Below are positions 60,493 to 64,000 of a stretch of DNA of 64,000 nt, piece after piece; the stretch's first letter is position 1; the number at the start of each line of letters is the position of its first letter. Source of the stretch: Diplonema japonicum. Lineage: Eukaryota > Euglenozoa > Diplonemea > Diplonemida > Diplonemidae. Under the pieces are notes generated by a model. That model saw only the letters and a list, made by a program, of their open reading frames with translations, did no database searches and was not told the origin of the DNA. The stretch covers positions 186,001 through 250,000 of the forward strand of contig OZ025725.1 of NCBI GenBank assembly GCA_964019335.1. The letters are read 5' to 3'. The position numbers and the translations under genes were made by a program.

Positions 60493-61627
60493 AACAGCGG
60501 GAAGAACACGAAGGCATGACGCGCAGGGGGCTGGAACCGTGTACGAAGCTGCATGGCATCCTGCCAAGGGGAGCAGGGAAGGATGTCAGGGAAAGGCTCG
60601 AAGGAACGCAGAGGTACCTGCTGGCGGTGGTGGGGGAGCGGGACGCAGCCCTACAAGCGAAGAGGCAGGAGGTGTACCACACACACCAGTGGCTGGAGAT
60701 CACACAAGGTCAAGAACACCCAGTACCGTCGGACAAGGACTTCGGCAAGCTACCGGCAGGGGATGTCCTACGGGAGTACACGAAGGAGGTGCTGAGGTGG
60801 ATGCGGCAACTGCGCTGGTATGCAGGCAGCAGGAACACGTCAGTGTCGACGGTGGAGCTGGCACTGGATTTCGAGAACGTGACCGGGAAGACCCTTGGAG
60901 GGAAGCTGGGGGATCTCGCAGAAGTACAGCAGAAAGCGAGGAGATTGCATGGACTGATGAAGAAGATCTGGCACACATGGGAGCTAGGGAGGGTACTGAA
61001 GAAGGTGAAAGGAAGGAGGGCCTTCCCAGCTGAGCCGAGCACAAGGGTGCACACACTACGATCCATCGGGAGGACAAAGGCGGTGATCGGATGGAACAGG
61101 AGGGCGATATTTGCATCACCGAAGACCAAGCATGACCTAGAGGCGTTGAAAGGACAATGGGCGAGAGAACGAAGAGAAAGAGCGGCCAGGCTGGGGAGAA
61201 GGCCGGCAAGACCACCAAAGGAGGAGAAACCGCTGCTGAAAGGGGATAGGTGCAGGTAGAAGATGAGAACAAGGGGGCGTCTCACAAAGACTTCCTTTAA
61301 CTCATATATATTTTTTTTTTTTTTTTTTTTTGATACTTTAAACCAGATCATTACCTCGCAAGGGCCAAACCTAATTGAAAAATTGAAGGATGTGTCCAAG
61401 GTATACCCGGATTGGTATGTAAAACAATACTATAAAAGTTGCGTATTTTTTTTTCCAGGAAGAAAAAAAACTCTGCTGACCGCTTCCCTTGGCGCACTGG
61501 CCCGCAGCCATGGTCCACCACCCAGCCAAACCGTACTATACAGTGGTTCTGCGAGCAGACTAAAATCGACATTGTCGATGTTTTAGGCAAAAAAGAGGAA
61601 ACAGTTGTTGAAGAGAAACAAGAATGA
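59642..61627 (+). CDS. START-domain lipid-transfer protein, six exons (301 aa)
   Basis: Exons 59642-59734, 59789-59845, 59892-60283, 60329-60455, 61347-61414, 61459-61627; all GT-AG with matching phases. The protein is StAR-related lipid transfer (PCTP/STARD10 type): INMVKLFSEFPGVTPETMYDCLHDADYRVVWDT, NDVGYYLLKLPAVVANRDFCNERSW, EFIIMNHSVVHEKCPPT, KAVRGQSIISGYLIRP, ITYVSQSDPKGWIPVKIMN, then IEKLKDVSKVYPDW in the fifth exon (the C-terminal lid helix). It probably carries a phospholipid or sterol between membranes. Introns 1, 2, 3 and 5 are 44-54 nt, while intron 4 is 891 nt because it contains a repeat ORF. The last exon adds an unfamiliar acidic tail (KKEETVVEEKQE). Confidence 0.88.
60516..61315 (+). 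mobile_element. Dispersed protein-coding repeat, copy c, inside an intron
   Basis: An uninterrupted 247-codon frame (60516-61259) lies wholly inside intron 4 of the START gene, between two T runs. It encodes MTRRGLEPCTKLHGILPRG, YLLAVVGERDAALQ, LREYTKEVLRWMRQLRWY, VELALDFENVTGKTLG and the block shared with copies a and b (QKARRLHG...RRAFPAE..TRVHTLRSIG...GWNRRAIFA). It is the longest and only intact-looking copy. The end (GRLTKTSFNSYIFF, in a shifted frame) echoes SSGGLVLYFEF of other copies. No reverse-transcriptase core is present, so it is either a 5'-truncated retroelement or a free-standing ORF. Its same-strand orientation means it would be transcribed with the host gene. Confidence 0.6.
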
Positions 61628-61715
61628 AAAAAAAAAAAAAAAAAGAAACGAATAAGAAAAAATAGATAATGCTTCTTTTTTTTTTTTTTTTTTTTGCATT
61701 GATACAGGACCTCGT

Positions 61716-61748
<33 letters not shown>

Positions 61749-62002
61749 TCGCAACTAACTTTTTTTTTCTTTTCATTTTTTTTTTTTTTTTCCTTTTTTT
61801 TTTCTCTTTTTCTTTTGTATTTTTTTCCCCCCTCTTTTTTTTTTGACCCTATGGGGGACGAAAAAAAGAAAAAAAAGAAAAAGAAAAAGAAAAACATAGA
61901 AAACGATACAGAAAAAAAAAAAGAAAAAAAAAAGAGAAAAAAGAAAATCCTGTAACTGTGAAAAAGATGCGGACTGACAAATGCCCAGCATTTCTTTTCG
62001 TT
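61628..62002. other. Intergenic, homopolymer-rich
   Basis: A and T runs through 61950, then a short unique stretch. No gene is seen. Confidence 0.6.
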
Positions 62003-62059
62003 GGGGAACATTGGCAACGTGTTTCGGGTTTAAAAACTTCTCCAAGTTTTACCCGGCAA
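62003..62059 (+). repeat. Dispersed repeat family 2, partial copy
   Basis: GGGGAACATTGGCAACGTGT, TTCGGGTTTAAAAACTTCTC and CAAGTTTTACCCGGCA; about 90% like the second half of 52131-52219. Confidence 0.75.
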
Positions 62060-62489
62060 GTTCCTCTTTTCCAATATCCAGTAATTTTCTTCAAAGTTTT
62101 TTGACCTGGACATTTATCACCCGTCACGTTTCACTTTACAGTAAATTTAAAGAAAAAGAAGAAAAAAAAAAAAAAAACAGAAAAGAAAAAAAAGAATAAA
62201 AAAGTGTTTTTATCACAATGAAGAGATACAACCCCCCCCCCCCATTTTCTCATTTTCCGTTTTTTTTTCCCCTTTTTTTTTATATCCCGTTTCCATGACC
62301 AAATTTTTCCTTTTTGCCTTGTAGGCTGCTTCTTCCGGTCATTTCTTTTCTCTTCTTCCCTATCTACTCCTCCATCCGTGCTCCGTGCCCAACCCTTTCT
62401 TTCCTTCCTGCCTTCTGTGTGATGTTTTGTTCTATACCCCTGCCCTCTGTGCTTTTCCCATGTGATTCCACAACCAGCCACACATAAAG
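62060..62489. other. Intergenic spacer with a long CT-rich tract
   Basis: A/G-rich 62150-62200, a C run, T runs, then a pyrimidine-rich stretch from ~62305 to 62460 leading to CCACAACCAG (ending 62477) twelve bases before the next ATG: a good 5' splice-acceptor candidate. Confidence 0.5.
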
Positions 62490-63683
62490 ATGCAGGACCA
62501 GCGAGGCAACCTGGAGGACCTCCTCGTGACGGAGCACCCTTCACACGTGAGGCTGACGAGCCCCCGCTCCCTTATGCTGTGCCGGCGACACGGGATCCTC
62601 CCCGAGGAGCTCTACCCTCGCTCCTTTCAGAGCTTTGTGGAGTACAGGTATGGAGGGTCAAGACACACATTTATGATATTATGACACCCACTCACAGGGG
62701 TGAGATGCAGGAGATGGTGCAGAGGCGCTACGACCACTTCAACACGAGGCGTCTGGAGAAGCTGAACTTCCTTGTCGGGGACCGCAGGGCTCTCCTGGAG
62801 CAGGAGGCACTGGATGGGATGCAACTGCAGCAGCAGCAGCAGCAGCAGCAGCACATGGATGCTTATGCCGGGGTGGTGTCCCCCTCCGCGGGGAGCCCTG
62901 AGAGGAGCACGATCCTGCTGAAGGACACGTACGAGACGGAGCAGGAGCGCATCGCGGCGAGGATGCAGAAGGAGGCGGAGCGGGCGCAGAAGGTAGAGCT
63001 CCTTGCGATGCAGCGGGCGGACGAGCAGGAGCACAAGGAGATGAAGCTGGCGTGGGCGGAGCAGCGCCATCAGGAGACGCTGCGGGAGGTGGAGGGGGCG
63101 CGGGTGCGGAACATCATGGAAAACGCGGAGAAGAAGGTGAACCGGATGATGCACGTGCGGGGCACGCAGGAGGCTCTGGCAGAGTTGACGGAGCACAAGA
63201 AGCTGATGATCTCGAGCAAGGAGATGCAGCGGCAGCAGGCGATGGAGGAGAAGAAGCGAGCGGCGGAGGAGGGACGCTCGAGGAAGAGGGAGGCGCAGGA
63301 GCTTCGAGCCGCGCAGATCAAACAGCGGAAGGAGGAGATGGAGCGGGCACGTGTGATGCACCTGGAGGGGAGGTTGCAGGAGAAGGGGGAGAAGGCGGTC
63401 GACTTTGAGAGGGTGAAGCTGCAGCAGCAAGTTGAGAGACAGCACATGGCGGAGGTACGTACAACACAGCACAACACAACACAACACAACACAACACAAC
63501 ACAACACAGAACAAGCAACAAGCAGAGGCGCAAGCACAAGGGAGGATGAGGGTTGAGGATGAGAGGTTCATGAGCCACCACGCCCACAAGAACATGGTAG
63601 ATGAACAGAACCGCGGTGTTTATGCAGAGCTGTCGGGTCAGAGGGCCCAGGCGGAGCAGGTACACCTAACACACAAGATGCAA

Positions 63684-63743
<60 letters not shown>

Positions 63744-64000
63744 GAAAGCAGAAGCGAAGCAAAGGCGGATCGAAGATGCAAAACTCAGGGCGAAGGAGTT
63801 AGAAGAGACACGGAAGATGCAGGCTATGGTGAAGCTTCAGGAGAAGGAGCACCGTCAGAAGGCGATGCAGGAGCAGGTGAGGCAGCAGAGGCTGTGGGAG
63901 CAGAACGAGAAGAAGATCAAGATGCTGGACGCAAAGGAGGCGGTGGAGAGGCAGAAGAGGAAGGAGAAGTACGAGAACGAGTTGAGGCAGCAGCAGGTGC
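62490..64000 (+). CDS. Coiled-coil protein, probably flagellar, 3' end outside the window (441+ aa)
   Basis: Exons 62490-62647, 62698-63454, 63510-63659 and 63742 to the window end, GT-AG, phases consistent. The first exon has the pattern SPRSLMLCRRHGILPEELYP followed by RSFQSFVEYR and, across the intron, EMVQRRYDHFNTRRLEKL. I recall this arrangement from flagellar coiled-coil proteins of other protists. The rest is an almost continuous charged coiled coil (EQERIAARMQKEAERAQKV; RKREAQELRAAQIKQRKEEM) with a poly-Gln run (CAG)n near 62826-62852. Introns 2 and 3 are microsatellites. The protein is open at the window edge, so total length is unknown. Confidence 0.8.
63463..63509 (+). repeat. (ACACA/ACAAC)n microsatellite filling an intron
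   Basis: After the GTACGT donor the rest of intron 2 (63455-63509) is about ten units of the pentamer ACAAC-type repeat, ending ACACAG at the acceptor. Confidence 0.85.
63684..63740 (+). repeat. (AC)n microsatellite filling an intron
   Basis: Intron 3 (63660-63741) begins GTACACCTAACACAC and then is a pure CA dinucleotide repeat of about 28 units up to the CAG acceptor. Confidence 0.9.

Noticed and set aside
63463-63740. Regularly spaced repeats as a CRISPR-like array
   Set aside because: They are contiguous microsatellites without spacers, located in introns of a eukaryotic gene.

Overview
The window looks like nuclear DNA of a free-living, flagellated protist, most likely a euglenozoan and possibly a diplonemid. 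Four observations support this. (1) Every convincing gene, about 24 in 64 kb, lies on the + strand, as in polycistronic units. (2) A ~420 bp minus-strand piece (39665-40085) reads as the 5' domain of an 18S rRNA, and its GTTGGATAAC...GCTAATACATG stretch resembles euglenozoan SSU. (3) Genes are separated by pyrimidine/T tracts followed by A tracts that often abut the start codon, which suits trans-splicing, although no spliced-leader gene was found. (4) Several genes carry very small GT-AG introns (40-70 nt) made mostly of A runs. The lineage assignment is inference; the strand bias and introns are seen directly.

Layout. 1-12.7 kb: end of a dispersed repeat, a small SH3/Tudor-like protein, a eukaryotic phospholipase D, a small orphan ORF, a spliced Tudor/HMG/DDT/WHIM chromatin-remodelling subunit, a membrane-anchored orphan and a long coiled-coil protein. 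13.5-19.5 kb: three tandem, near-identical secreted arylsulfatases. 20.5-27.8 kb: an orphan, a Cys-rich membrane protein, a protein with a formylglycine-generating-enzyme-like fold, and RNA polymerase III subunit RPC4 with an unexpected PH domain and an insertion. 27.9-36.6 kb: an AVL9-type DENN/GRAM/dysferlin-domain protein, a RING protein and a poly-Q PPR protein. 36.6-43 kb: gene-poor, with low-complexity DNA, repeat fragments and the 18S fragment. 43-52 kb: an orphan, a SET/SMYD methyltransferase, histidinol dehydrogenase, a C2-domain protein and a kelch-ectodomain receptor kinase. 52-54.6 kb: repeats and a decayed piggyBac transposon. 55.3-64 kb: a cyclin, an EF-hand-like coiled-coil protein, a six-exon START-domain protein with a retroelement-like ORF inside its fourth intron, and a partial coiled-coil (probably flagellar) protein running off the end.

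Functional links are loose, as expected for a eukaryotic chromosome. The most suggestive is the sulfatase trio with an FGE-like protein 4.6 kb downstream. At least two dispersed repeat families occur, one of which encodes a recurring protein segment I cannot assign to a known element.
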